This document shows, one piece after another, positions 1-8,107 of a DNA stretch of 35,261 nt. The stretch's first letter is position 1. Every line of letters starts with the position of its first letter. A program made the translations under genes and the position numbers. The stretch is from Saccharicrinis sp. (GTDB lineage Bacteria > Bacteroidota > Bacteroidia > Bacteroidales > Marinilabiliaceae): assembly GCA_024635555.1 (NCBI GenBank), contig JAGXIO010000033.1, positions 1-35,261 on the forward strand, in the 5' to 3' direction. Below the pieces are notes generated by a model. It worked only from the letters and a program-made list of their open reading frames with translations. It was not told the DNA's origin and ran no database searches.

Positions 1-1
1 A

Positions 2-601
2 GGTTTTAAATACTTCAATTTTGGGAATAAGGCTGTTAAAAAGAGCGATAAACTAAAACTTAAGCTTAATTGTAAATTGATTAACTCCACGCAACTAGCC
101 GTTTTTGTTGCTTTACCCGAAAATGCAAATTTAGTGGAAAAGCATATTAAAATTGGCAGCATGGATGTATTACCAACTTCTTCTAAAGAAGGTGACTTCG
201 AAAACATTGAAATCCCCATATCGAATATTGAGAACAATGATGCATTGAAGAAAATAGGAGGGTTAAAAGGTAAATTGGCCGTGTTTATCTCTTTTAATGG
301 TGAGAATGTTGAGCTTTGTCAACTCAAAGAAATTGAATTTGTTAAAAATAATAAGCCTACTCCTAATCCATTACATGAGATAAAAATTGAAACCTCAATG
401 CATGGAACACTATCTACAACAGCATCAAGAAGCAGAAGTAATGAATCGGTTAAAGTAAGTGTATTTCCTGACGAAGGTTATCAGTTGGCCTCTATTAAGG
501 TAGTGGATAATAAGGGGAATCAATTGATTGCTGTTCAGGCAAATAAAATAGCTCCCTACGCCCCTGAAAGTTATAATTTTTTATGCCAAATTCGGAAGTA
601 G
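2..601 (+). CDS. 3' end of a secreted protein with CBM6-like and InlB-type repeat domains (partial, frameshifted)
   Basis: The reading frame is open from the window edge, so the true start lies upstream and only the last 199 codons are visible. The first ~115 residues, beginning GFKYFNFG, look like the second half of a CBM6-type beta-sandwich, as found behind GH43 and related enzymes. From about nt 350 a divergent InlB B-repeat-like domain follows, with DEGYQLASIKVVDNKGNQ as its typical core. The frame ends at a TAG at 599-601 in the middle of this domain. One extra T in the T run at 577-582 would restore the expected ending (MPNSEVGIQALFKKED, stop at 631-633). The protein is probably an exported carbohydrate-binding or carbohydrate-active protein. 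The catalytic part, if any, is outside the window. The domain calls come from motif reading only. Confidence 0.6.
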   Translation, partial: GFKYFNFGNKAVKKSDKLKLKLNCKLINSTQLAVFVALPENANLVEKHIKIGSMDVLPTSSKEGDFENIEIPISNIENNDALKKIGGLKGKLAVFISFNGENVELCQLKEIEFVKNNKPTPNPLHEIKIETSMHGTLSTTASRSRSNESVKVSVFPDEGYQLASIKVVDNKGNQLIAVQANKIAPYAPESYNFLCQIRK

Positions 602-633
602 GTATACAAGCATTGTTTAAAAAGGAAGATTAA
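577..633 (+). pseudogene. Displaced 3' end of the partial gene after a one-base frameshift
   Basis: Codons from 583 to 630 read MPNSEVGIQALFKKED and stop with TAA at 631-633. This is the standard last strand of an InlB-type repeat (MPxSxVxVxAxF). It lies one base out of frame with the upstream ORF, and the shift maps to the six-T run at 577-582. It is either a real inactivating or shortening mutation, or a homopolymer error in the assembly. The sequence alone cannot separate these. Confidence 0.65.
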
Positions 634-664
634 AACGAATTAAATATTTATTAAATAAATTGAA

Positions 665-2425
665 ATGAGCGTAATGAAAAATTTGGGTTATTGGCTTTTT
701 TTGTCTATCGTGTTTTTTTCGTGTGCCACGGAAAAAAAATCAACAAGCACACCAGCCAAAACGGGTAGTTGGGGCGATCAAGGTGATGGCACTTACATAA
801 ATCCGATTTTAAATGGCGATTATCCCGATTCGGATGTGGAACAGGTTGGTGATACCTACTATATGATCACCTCGAAACAGCACATGTCGCCAGGAATGTT
901 GATTTTGGAATCGAAAGATATGGTAAATTGGACAAATGTGGGTCATGTTTGGGATAGTCTATCGTGGGCTCCTGAATACAATTGGGATCGCATGAGTGGA
1001 TATCCGTTTGGCGTATGGGCTGGTGATTTAGCCTACCACGAAGGAACTTGGTTTTGTTATCAAATTGATTTTAAACATGGTTTGTATGTAAGTAAAGCTG
1101 AGGATATTCGTGGCCCGTGGAGCGCACCTATCCAAATGCTACCACCCGAGTTGGTTTTAGATGATCCAGCCGTGTATTGGGATGAAGAGACCCATCAGGC
1201 TTTTTTGATTTGTAATACTGCCGGTAAGCAAAAATCAAAAGAAAACATACTTCCCGGAAATGAAAACAGAATTTATAAGATGAGTTGGGATGGAACTGAA
1301 ATCCTTGACGAAGGCCAGTTAGTTTACACAGCCCTAGGAGCCGAAGCTGCTAAAATTTATAGGTTTGACGGTATTTGGTATATTTTTATGGCAGAGTGGT
1401 TTTACACCGACCCAGAAAATCCCGGAGAAATCCCAAGTGCTCAAAACGACCGCAAACAAGTTGTTCTTCGATCAAAAGATAGTATTTATGGTCCTTACGA
1501 AAAGAAAATTGTTTTGCAGCGTGGTAACGGAATTGAGCGTAGTTGTAGCCAAGGTGCGCTAATGCAAGCACCCGACAGTTCGTGGTGGTATGTACACCAA
1601 TTAATACAAAATATCGAAACTCCATTCCAAGGGCGTCCGCAATGTTTAGAGCCTGTAACTTGGGTGGATGGATGGCCAATAATTGGCGTTGATGTGAACA
1701 ATGATGGTATTGGCGAACCGGTTGTTCAATATAAAAAACCTATTCAGGGTTTTCCGGTAACAGCACCTCAAAGCGACGATGATTTTTCTGCAAGTAATTT
1801 GGGGCCGCAGTGGGAATGGAACCACAACCCGCGCAATGCATTTTGGTCGCTGACTGAGCGACAGGGATGGCTGCGTTTAAAAGCAGGTATTCCTTTGTCA
1901 GCAGAATCTGGTGCAGGGCCAGCGATAAATCAGTGGACAAACAATGATGGATCAGACACTGATTTTTGGCGTGCATACAATACTTTGAGCCAACGAATAA
2001 TGGGAATGACCACCGGAACAGCAGAAGCCAAATTTGACATTTCGAATATGGCAGTAGGGCAGAGGGCTGGATTTGTTCGCTTTGGCGGAGTATATCATCT
2101 TTTAGGTATTAAAGTGGATGATTCAGGAAAACAGAATCTGTTTTTTATGGATAATTATGCCAGTGAAACGATGGGGCCTGAAATTACCAGTGATATCATT
2201 TACATTCGCACATCAAATACTGGAAATAAAGCATTTTACGAATACAGCTTAAATGGAAAAACATACCAGCGTTTTGGCCCTGAATTTACCATTGCGTTTG
2301 GGAAATGGACAGGCGATCGTCTTGGATTCTTTTGCTGGAATGAAAAAGAAGAAAAAGGTTTTATCGATGTAGATTGGTTTACCTATGATTACGATGGCCC
2401 CAAAGCGGCAGTTGGTTTAAATTAG
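665..2425 (+). CDS. GH43 glycosidase lipoprotein (beta-xylosidase / alpha-L-arabinofuranosidase type)
   Basis: A 586-residue protein with a lipoprotein signal peptide (lipobox FFSC, Cys20), so probably anchored at a membrane facing the periplasm or outside. Residues ~40-350 form the five-bladed propeller of GH43. The three expected acidic residues are visible: Asp55 in YPDSD (base), Asp167 in LDDPAVYWDE (pKa modulator) and Glu227 in GAEAAKIY (acid). Residues ~373-575 fit the concanavalin-like C-terminal domain common in GH43 xylosidases. The family hydrolyses xylosides or arabinofuranosides with inversion. The exact sugar cannot be read from sequence. It follows the frameshifted gene after 63 nt, and the next gene lies beyond a repeat-rich gap, so it may be the end of an upstream operon. 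Confidence 0.87.
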   Translation: MSVMKNLGYWLFLSIVFFSCATEKKSTSTPAKTGSWGDQGDGTYINPILNGDYPDSDVEQVGDTYYMITSKQHMSPGMLILESKDMVNWTNVGHVWDSLSWAPEYNWDRMSGYPFGVWAGDLAYHEGTWFCYQIDFKHGLYVSKAEDIRGPWSAPIQMLPPELVLDDPAVYWDEETHQAFLICNTAGKQKSKENILPGNENRIYKMSWDGTEILDEGQLVYTALGAEAAKIYRFDGIWYIFMAEWFYTDPENPGEIPSAQNDRKQVVLRSKDSIYGPYEKKIVLQRGNGIERSCSQGALMQAPDSSWWYVHQLIQNIETPFQGRPQCLEPVTWVDGWPIIGVDVNNDGIGEPVVQYKKPIQGFPVTAPQSDDDFSASNLGPQWEWNHNPRNAFWSLTERQGWLRLKAGIPLSAESGAGPAINQWTNNDGSDTDFWRAYNTLSQRIMGMTTGTAEAKFDISNMAVGQRAGFVRFGGVYHLLGIKVDDSGKQNLFFMDNYASETMGPEITSDIIYIRTSNTGNKAFYEYSLNGKTYQRFGPEFTIAFGKWTGDRLGFFCWNEKEEKGFIDVDWFTYDYDGPKAAVGLN

Positions 2426-2516
2426 GTTTAAAGAGGTCGGTAGGTCTATAGGTTGATAGATCTTTAGGTAGATAGTTTACCTTATTGTTTTAAATCTAAT
2501 GGATACAGCTTAGTAA

Positions 2517-2565
2517 TTGCCATTCACTTTTGCCGTTCACTATTGCCGTTCACTTTAGTGAACGG
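2517..2565. repeat. Three 13-bp tandem units ending in a perfect palindrome
   Basis: Units start at 2517, 2530 and 2543 and read TTGCCATTCACTT, TTGCCGTTCACTA and TTGCCGTTCACTT. The last one continues into a perfect 9-bp inverted repeat, CCGTTCACT / AGTGAACGG (2546-2554 and 2557-2565), with a 2-nt centre. A related copy lies at 27646-27688. There is no T run after the hairpin, so it is a weak candidate for a terminator. Confidence 0.75.
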
Positions 2566-2639
2566 AAGTAAAGATCAACAGGGGTTTTAAACCCATGATA
2601 AAATATTTTTTGTGTATCGACAAAGTGTCTAATTCAATA

Positions 2640-2775
2640 AATCCAGTGCTCCTCCGATAGAGCTCCAGCGGAACCCGGATGTAGAGTAAGGCGTATCTTG
2701 CGGTGCCGTTAGGTACCTAATATGGGACGAGATTTCAAAATGGAGAAATCTCGTCCCATACGGGACGAAATATGT
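2640..2775. repeat. Intergenic repeat-like element with a perfect 16-bp hairpin
   Basis: The segment contains TATGGGACGAGATTTC at 2721-2736, an 8-nt loop, and its perfect complement at 2745-2760. This is followed at once by a third partial copy, CGGGACGAAAT (2761-2771). The upstream part (2640-2720) is richer in G+C than the neighbouring intergenic DNA. No ORF that makes sense crosses it, and no T run follows. It looks like a dispersed palindromic element or REP-like unit. It sits just upstream of the GH106 gene and could also affect its mRNA. Confidence 0.6.
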
Positions 2776-2888
2776 AGGTGGTCAATCGATTCTACCCATA
2801 TGGCATCCCTAAATGGATTTTTATCACTACCTTTTTAAAATTGGATAAATGGATAGAGCATCAATTATTTAACAAACATCACAGACCA

Positions 2889-5800
2889 ATGAAAATTAAT
2901 TTTGTATTCCTTTTGTTATTTTACCTTCTTCTTTCGGGTTGTAGTGCGGATGTCACTAACTCAAGTTTAGAAGGTGAGTTCAAAAATCCACCCGCGGCGA
3001 GCAAACCCAAAACCTGGATGCATGCTTTAAGTGGAAACATGAGCAAAGAAGGCTTAACGAAAGACCTGGAATCTATTGCCGAAGTAGGACTTGGTGGAGT
3101 GTTGCTTTTTAATGTTTCGGCTAATATTCCCAGTGGTAATATTACTTACAACTCCGAAGAGCATCATGCCATGATAAAACATGCCGCACAGGAATGCGAA
3201 CGTTTAGGTTTAACTTTTGGTTTCCATAACTGCGATGGTTGGTCATCGAGTGGAGGGCCTTGGATATCGCCAGAAAACAGTATGAAAATGGTGGTTTGGA
3301 GCGAAACTATGGTGGATGGCGGCGAAATAGATACTTATTTAAGTCAACCTTTTACCCGGAAAGGGTTTTATGAGGATATAGCCGTACTGGCTTATCCTGC
3401 ATTGACCACCGAAATAGAGGACTTTAATGCGCAGGCAATCGTCACCTCCTCGGATGAAAATACCAATGTGGCTCTGTTGACAGATGGGAATCCAGATAAT
3501 GAGGCCTATATTTCTGGCGATAATCCATGGATTCAATTCGACTATGGAAAGCCACGAACGATACAATCTTTGTCCATGGTTATTAAAGACCGTTGGGGCG
3601 AAGCAGAACTCTGGTCCTCGAATGACGGTAAGGATTTTACTTTGGTTAAAGATTTATTCAAGCATAAAACGGTGCACCAAAGAGTGGATTTCTTTGACCG
3701 ATTTGAGCCAGTTGCGGCCCGTTATTTCCGCCTTAAATTTAAGCGTACGAACGCAGTAAAAGAAATCAACTTGTCCTCAAAATATACGCCCAGCCAGCTT
3801 ACTGCTCGCATTGGTATTAACCGTATCGATGATGCTAAACTTGCCCCGATAGGTTCTCCTGGTCAATCGCACATAATCGATCCCAAAACCATCGTTGACT
3901 TGTCAAGTAAAATGGATTCCGATGGTACACTTGTGGCGCAGTTACCTAATGGAAAATATAGCATTTTGCGGTTTGGTTATACCACCAACGGACTGGAAAA
4001 TTCACCCTCGTCCATCGAAGGTAGAGGCTTGGAGTGCGATAAGTTCAGCAAAAAAGCATTGAAGTCGCATTATGATGCTTTTATTTCCAAGGCGATACAA
4101 AATTTGAAAGGCATAAACGCCATGCAGTACATCGAGATAGATAGTTACGAAATGGCCATGCAAAATTGGACGGATAAGCTCGATTCCATTTTTTTGAGTG
4201 AAAAAGGCTACGACATGCGAAAGTTTCTGCCACTTTTTGCAGGGCGGTTTGTTGAAAGTGCCGAGGCCTCGGATGCGGTTTTAGGGGATTTCAGACAAGT
4301 AACCTGCGACCTTACCACCCATAATTATTATGGCTATTTTACCGAACTGTGCCATAAGGACGGTTTAAGAACTTATTTTGAACCTTATGGCGATGGTTTG
4401 ATTAACGAACTGGATGTGGCCAAAATGGCCGACGTAAACATGGGTGAGTTTTGGTTATGGCGACCTGTTAAAATGATGGAAGCCGCCATTTCCGGAAGTC
4501 ATATTTATGGTAAGAATATTATCTCGGCCGAATCGTTTACTTCGATTCCAACTGTCAACTGGAAAGGACACCCAGCTATGGTAAAACAAAAAGGCGATTC
4601 GGCATGGACGGATGGTATTAACGAGTTTATGCTGCACCGGTTTGCACATCAGGCCAATACGCACGTGAAACCCGGAATGACACTGGACAAATGGGGCTTT
4701 CATTTCGACCGGACGAACACATGGTGGTACAATGCCGGAGCGCAATGGTTTAAGTACATGGCTCGTGGTTCGCATATGCTTAGGCAAGGAGTTCCTGTTT
4801 CTGACCTCTTGGTTTTTATTGGCGAAGGGGCACCCAATGCACCCTTTTACCGCGAAGATTTTGAACCCAACATCCCCGTCGAAACAAATTTTGATTGTAT
4901 CAATGCCGATGCGTTTATCAACCGCATCCAAATAAAAAATGAAAAACTAGTGCTTCCTGAGGGAACAGAATATCAAATGTTGGTACTAAAACATTGTGAA
5001 AAATTGTCGCTGCCATCTCTTAAAAAGATTCATAAAATTGCCTTGGCCGGCATACCTGTGGTGGGTATAAAAACAATTGAACCAATAGGCTACATGGTTT
5101 CCGACACTGTTAAATCGGAATTTAAGAAATTGGTGGCAGATATTAAAAGTCAGCCTAAAAGCTATTTTGATTTTAACTGGTCACAGATATTTACAGAAAA
5201 CAACATCGTAAGCGACTTAAGTTTTGTTGCTAGGGACGACATGGGCTACACGCATCGGAAAGGTGAAAACGTAGATATTTACTTTTTTTATAATCGTGAT
5301 GATAAACCTAGCCGTTTTGAATGCGATTTTAGAATAAACCAAAAAATACCCGAATTATGGAATCCCGTCAATGGTGAGATAACAAAATTGGGTCAGTTTA
5401 TTAACGAAAATGGAATTACAAAAGCATGGATTAGTCTACAAGTACAAGAGTCCGTTTTTGTAGTGTTTCGTGAATCGTCCAAAGGTGTAAATTCGGTGAT
5501 TGAATCAGTAGATCAGAGTGGGGGAGCAGCCTATGTTTTAAACTATAAAAATGAGCTAAGCCTCCTTGTGAATAAAAATGGTATTTTTTCAGCGAAACTA
5601 AATTCTGGAGCAAATAGAAGTGTTGAGGTAAATGATATACCCGAACCGCAACGTATAGATGGCGCATGGGAAGTTGAGTTCTTGAAACAAAATGACTATC
5701 AGGCTACTCATATTTTTGATGCGCTAACAGATTGGAAAGACAATGCCAATGAGAACATTAAGTATTACGCAGGAACAGCTATCTACCGAAAATCATTTCA

Positions 5801-6212
5801 ATTCAATAAAAGTGCAGCTTCTCCACAAGATGTATTTACCCTTGACCTTGGCGTGGTGAGCGTAGTGGCTCAGGTTAAATTAAACGGACAGGATTTGGGC
5901 GTGCTGTGGTTGTCGCCGTTTACAGTTGATATTACAAACGCACTTGTAACTGGTGAAAACAAATTAGAAATTGAGATTACCAACCAGTGGACAAACCGAT
6001 TGATTGGCGATGAACGTTTCCCGGCGAATGACGGATATGATAAATCAGGCGAAAAAATGCCACAATGGTATGTCAATAACCAACCCATGCCACAAAGTGA
6101 ACGCACCAGTTTTTGCACAGCACAATTTTACACTAAAAATAGTCCGTTAATTTCAGCTGGGCTTCTTGGACCGGTGCAAATAAACGTTACTAAAAGGATA
6201 GCATTGCAATAG
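2889..6212 (+). CDS. GH106-type alpha-L-rhamnosidase lipoprotein
   Basis: The chosen start is the ATG at 2889. It gives a clean lipoprotein signal (MKINFVFLLLFYLLLSGC, Cys18) and a 1107-residue product. The longer frame from GTG 2778 has no signal peptide and runs into the hairpin element. Residues ~31-75 carry the family-specific opening (FKNPPAASKPKTWMHALSGN, then KEGLTKDLES and GLGGVLLF). The central region keeps the conserved stretches YFEPYGDG, MGEFWLW and IISAESFTS. Residues ~190-287 look like an inserted F5/8 type C (CBM32-like) domain. Residues ~955-1100 match the C-terminal galactose-binding-like domain seen in this family (VKLNGQDLGVLWLSPF). GH106 enzymes remove terminal alpha-L-rhamnose with inversion. 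The opening WMHALSGN differs from the commoner WWHWxxGN. The GH5 gene follows after 69 nt and is probably co-transcribed. Confidence 0.85.
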   Translation: MKINFVFLLLFYLLLSGCSADVTNSSLEGEFKNPPAASKPKTWMHALSGNMSKEGLTKDLESIAEVGLGGVLLFNVSANIPSGNITYNSEEHHAMIKHAAQECERLGLTFGFHNCDGWSSSGGPWISPENSMKMVVWSETMVDGGEIDTYLSQPFTRKGFYEDIAVLAYPALTTEIEDFNAQAIVTSSDENTNVALLTDGNPDNEAYISGDNPWIQFDYGKPRTIQSLSMVIKDRWGEAELWSSNDGKDFTLVKDLFKHKTVHQRVDFFDRFEPVAARYFRLKFKRTNAVKEINLSSKYTPSQLTARIGINRIDDAKLAPIGSPGQSHIIDPKTIVDLSSKMDSDGTLVAQLPNGKYSILRFGYTTNGLENSPSSIEGRGLECDKFSKKALKSHYDAFISKAIQNLKGINAMQYIEIDSYEMAMQNWTDKLDSIFLSEKGYDMRKFLPLFAGRFVESAEASDAVLGDFRQVTCDLTTHNYYGYFTELCHKDGLRTYFEPYGDGLINELDVAKMADVNMGEFWLWRPVKMMEAAISGSHIYGKNIISAESFTSIPTVNWKGHPAMVKQKGDSAWTDGINEFMLHRFAHQANTHVKPGMTLDKWGFHFDRTNTWWYNAGAQWFKYMARGSHMLRQGVPVSDLLVFIGEGAPNAPFYREDFEPNIPVETNFDCINADAFINRIQIKNEKLVLPEGTEYQMLVLKHCEKLSLPSLKKIHKIALAGIPVVGIKTIEPIGYMVSDTVKSEFKKLVADIKSQPKSYFDFNWSQIFTENNIVSDLSFVARDDMGYTHRKGENVDIYFFYNRDDKPSRFECDFRINQKIPELWNPVNGEITKLGQFINENGITKAWISLQVQESVFVVFRESSKGVNSVIESVDQSGGAAYVLNYKNELSLLVNKNGIFSAKLNSGANRSVEVNDIPEPQRIDGAWEVEFLKQNDYQATHIFDALTDWKDNANENIKYYAGTAIYRKSFQFNKSAASPQDVFTLDLGVVSVVAQVKLNGQDLGVLWLSPFTVDITNALVTGENKLEIEITNQWTNRLIGDERFPANDGYDKSGEKMPQWYVNNQPMPQSERTSFCTAQFYTKNSPLISAGLLGPVQINVTKRIALQ

Positions 6213-6281
6213 CTAAATATGGCCATCAATTGAGCATACTTAGTTTGAGTAGTTTTAATCGAATACATTTAACTTATTTAT

Positions 6282-7667
6282 ATGAAGTATATTATTCTTA
6301 GTTTATTTTTTGTGATTAGTAGCCTAACTTCCATGGCACAAATTAAACATGGTCTGCGCGACGAGAATGGGCGTCATATCATTGCCCGAGGATTTGTTGT
6401 AAATACCAATATGGGCAATGATGAGGTGTTTTTTAATTCAGATGATTATTTGCGGATGGTACGTTTGGGTGCAAATCATCAGGTGATAAGGTTAGAATTG
6501 GGTAAATTGAGTGATTTCCCTGGTGCTAAACTTGACGATAATTACCTATTGAAATTGGATTCTCTTGTGCAAATGGGAAAAAATGCAGGAATTAAAACTC
6601 TGTTTAAAATGACCCTGTATGGCATTGAAGAATTTACATGGGAGAGTTTTTGGCAAAATGCAAACAACCAACATCAAAAATATTTGGATGCTTGGAAAGT
6701 TATTTGGAATCGTTATCGAGGCAATTCTTCGGTTGTAGGTTACGACTTGGTAAACGAACCTCGAAAGTTTACGATGGATATTTCTTATGAGGATTTAACC
6801 AACAAACATTTAATACCTCTTTATCAGCTTTTGATAGATGAAAGTAATAAAATTGATGATACGAAAATGTATCAAATACAAACCATTTTTATGAATAAAG
6901 GAGAGGCCATCAACAATAACCAATATGCCGAAATCACAAACTCAGTAAAACGTAAAAATTTACTGTTTGCCCCTCATATTTATCAAGAAAAAAAGGAATG
7001 GTTAAAGCCTACCATGTTACGTTTTGATAAGGAATCGGATATGTTAAAGGCTCCAATTTTAATCGGAGAATGGGGGTTTCCTACTTTTGATACCACAGAT
7101 TCTACCATTACTGGTGATCTAGGTCAGCTAAAGTACATGGATTTTTACATTCGTACAGCCGAGTTATTTGATAGCCTAGGTGTGGGATCGATTAAGGCAT
7201 GGTTTTTAGGAAGTAAATCCAAGCAAAACTTTTTGAGTGGCGGTATTTCTACTTGGGCAATATTTAGCGATATAAAAAATGTTGGAACAACAGAAAGAAA
7301 ATACATTACAGATATCATTGCCCGCCCATATCCCCAAGCTATTGCCGGAGATATTAAATCATTCAAATACGATTTTGCTACTAGAAGCCTTGATGTTTAT
7401 TTAAAAGCGGATAATAGCAAAGGAGCATCCCGCATATTCATTGGTGCCGACAGACATTATCCCGACGGTTTCTCGGTAATTTGCAACGATGGTCTTGTTA
7501 TAAGTCACAACCCATTGAAAAATTATGGCTTTGAGGTGTTTAAATCGAAAGATGGTAATAATCCTACAGATTTTATTTGGGACAGCGGCACGCAGCAACT
7601 CATTATTTTAAAATGGCCTGATAATAACCAACAGGTGCATTTAAAAATTATACCAGGAATTAATTAA
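6282..7667 (+). CDS. GH5 glycosidase, endoglycoceramidase-like group
   Basis: A 461-residue exported protein with a signal peptide likely cut after SMAQ (~20). Residues ~25-350 form a GH5 TIM barrel. The acid/base is Glu159 in YDLVNEP and the nucleophile is Glu263 in LIGEWGF. The usual His-Tyr pair appears in APHIY (His232, Tyr234). The segment RPYPQAIAG (~350) and the following ~100-residue beta domain resemble the C-terminal module of endoglycoceramidase-like GH5 enzymes rather than plain cellulases. GH5 members cleave beta-linked glycans with retention. Here an endo- or exo-acting role on a beta-linked backbone or side chain of the PUL substrate is an inference. It follows GH106 closely and ends before a 440-bp control region. 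Confidence 0.82.
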   Translation: MKYIILSLFFVISSLTSMAQIKHGLRDENGRHIIARGFVVNTNMGNDEVFFNSDDYLRMVRLGANHQVIRLELGKLSDFPGAKLDDNYLLKLDSLVQMGKNAGIKTLFKMTLYGIEEFTWESFWQNANNQHQKYLDAWKVIWNRYRGNSSVVGYDLVNEPRKFTMDISYEDLTNKHLIPLYQLLIDESNKIDDTKMYQIQTIFMNKGEAINNNQYAEITNSVKRKNLLFAPHIYQEKKEWLKPTMLRFDKESDMLKAPILIGEWGFPTFDTTDSTITGDLGQLKYMDFYIRTAELFDSLGVGSIKAWFLGSKSKQNFLSGGISTWAIFSDIKNVGTTERKYITDIIARPYPQAIAGDIKSFKYDFATRSLDVYLKADNSKGASRIFIGADRHYPDGFSVICNDGLVISHNPLKNYGFEVFKSKDGNNPTDFIWDSGTQQLIILKWPDNNQQVHLKIIPGIN

Positions 7668-7848
7668 AATTATTGAATCATAAGACCAAAAGTTACTTTG
7701 CGTAAGGAGAGCCTTCAGCAAACGGGTTGTACTTAAAACCGTACCACAGTAGTGTGGAGAATACAAAAAGAATACATTAACAAATGTGAAAGAAAATTGA
7801 AGTTTGTTGAAGCTAAAATGTAAAATACTGTCACTCATGTCGTGTTAT

Positions 7849-7895
7849 TGCAACATCTCTATCAAAGTGCAACAATATTTACAGTCTATGCAACA
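7849..7895 (+). promoter_or_regulatory. Three phased TGCAACA boxes, probable activator operator
   Basis: TGCAACA occurs at 7849-7855, 7868-7874 and 7889-7895, all in the same orientation, with start-to-start spacing of 19 and 21 bp, close to two helical turns. The last two copies match over ten bases (TGCAACAATA). The last box begins 37 bp before the candidate -7 element. Direct repeats in this position fit an AraC-type output domain, as in the hybrid two-component regulators that control many PULs. The regulator itself is not in the window. Confidence 0.5.
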
Positions 7896-7903
7896 ATAGT
7901 AGT

Positions 7904-7933
7904 ATTGGAATTTGTGGGGAAATGATAATTTTG
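7904..7933 (+). promoter_or_regulatory. Candidate Bacteroidota sigma-ABfr promoter for the 1231-residue protein
   Basis: TAATTTTG at 7926-7933 fits the Bacteroidota -7 consensus TAnnTTTG exactly. ATTG at 7904-7907 is a one-mismatch -33 (TTTG) with an 18-bp spacer. Transcription would start near 7940, leaving a leader of about 165 nt. The weak -33 fits a promoter that depends on an activator. Confidence 0.4.
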
Positions 7934-8107
7934 ACAATAATTAATTCATTAAAGCAAAGCGTGTGATCTGGTATTTGCACCAACAGGTTTTTACCGGGTA
8001 AAATTTTTAATAGGTTTTTAAGTATCGAGTATGCTATTTTTAAAAATCCCCGAATGACCAGGATACAAGTTTTGTGTAAAAATTATTAATAATTAAAATG
8101 TAGTATT

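Larger units (their letters stand above)
7668..8107. other. 440-bp intergenic control region
   Basis: No convincing gene is present on either strand. The region holds a short hairpin (CCACA GTAG TGTGG, ~7742-7755), three phased TGCAACA boxes (7849-7895), a candidate promoter (7904-7933) and an AT-rich leader of about 165 nt before the ATG at 8108. The leader contains a small palindrome, TTTTAC CGG GTAAAA, near 7990-8005. Confidence 0.6.

Noticed and set aside
2517-2565. Tandem repeats considered as a CRISPR-like array
   Set aside because: The units are 13 bp with no spacers and there are no cas genes; it is a simple tandem repeat.
2778-2888. N-terminal extension of the GH106 gene from the GTG at 2778
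   Set aside because: It has no signal peptide, overlaps the repeat element, and places the lipobox in the middle of the protein. The ATG at 2889 gives a standard lipoprotein.
4455-4931. 158-codon frame on the - strand
   Set aside because: It lies entirely inside the GH106 gene, shows no domain, and follows from the codon pattern of the + strand gene.
7641-7838. Short - strand frame in the control region
   Set aside because: It overlaps the GH5 stop codon, has no domain or plausible start context, and the region is better explained as regulatory DNA.
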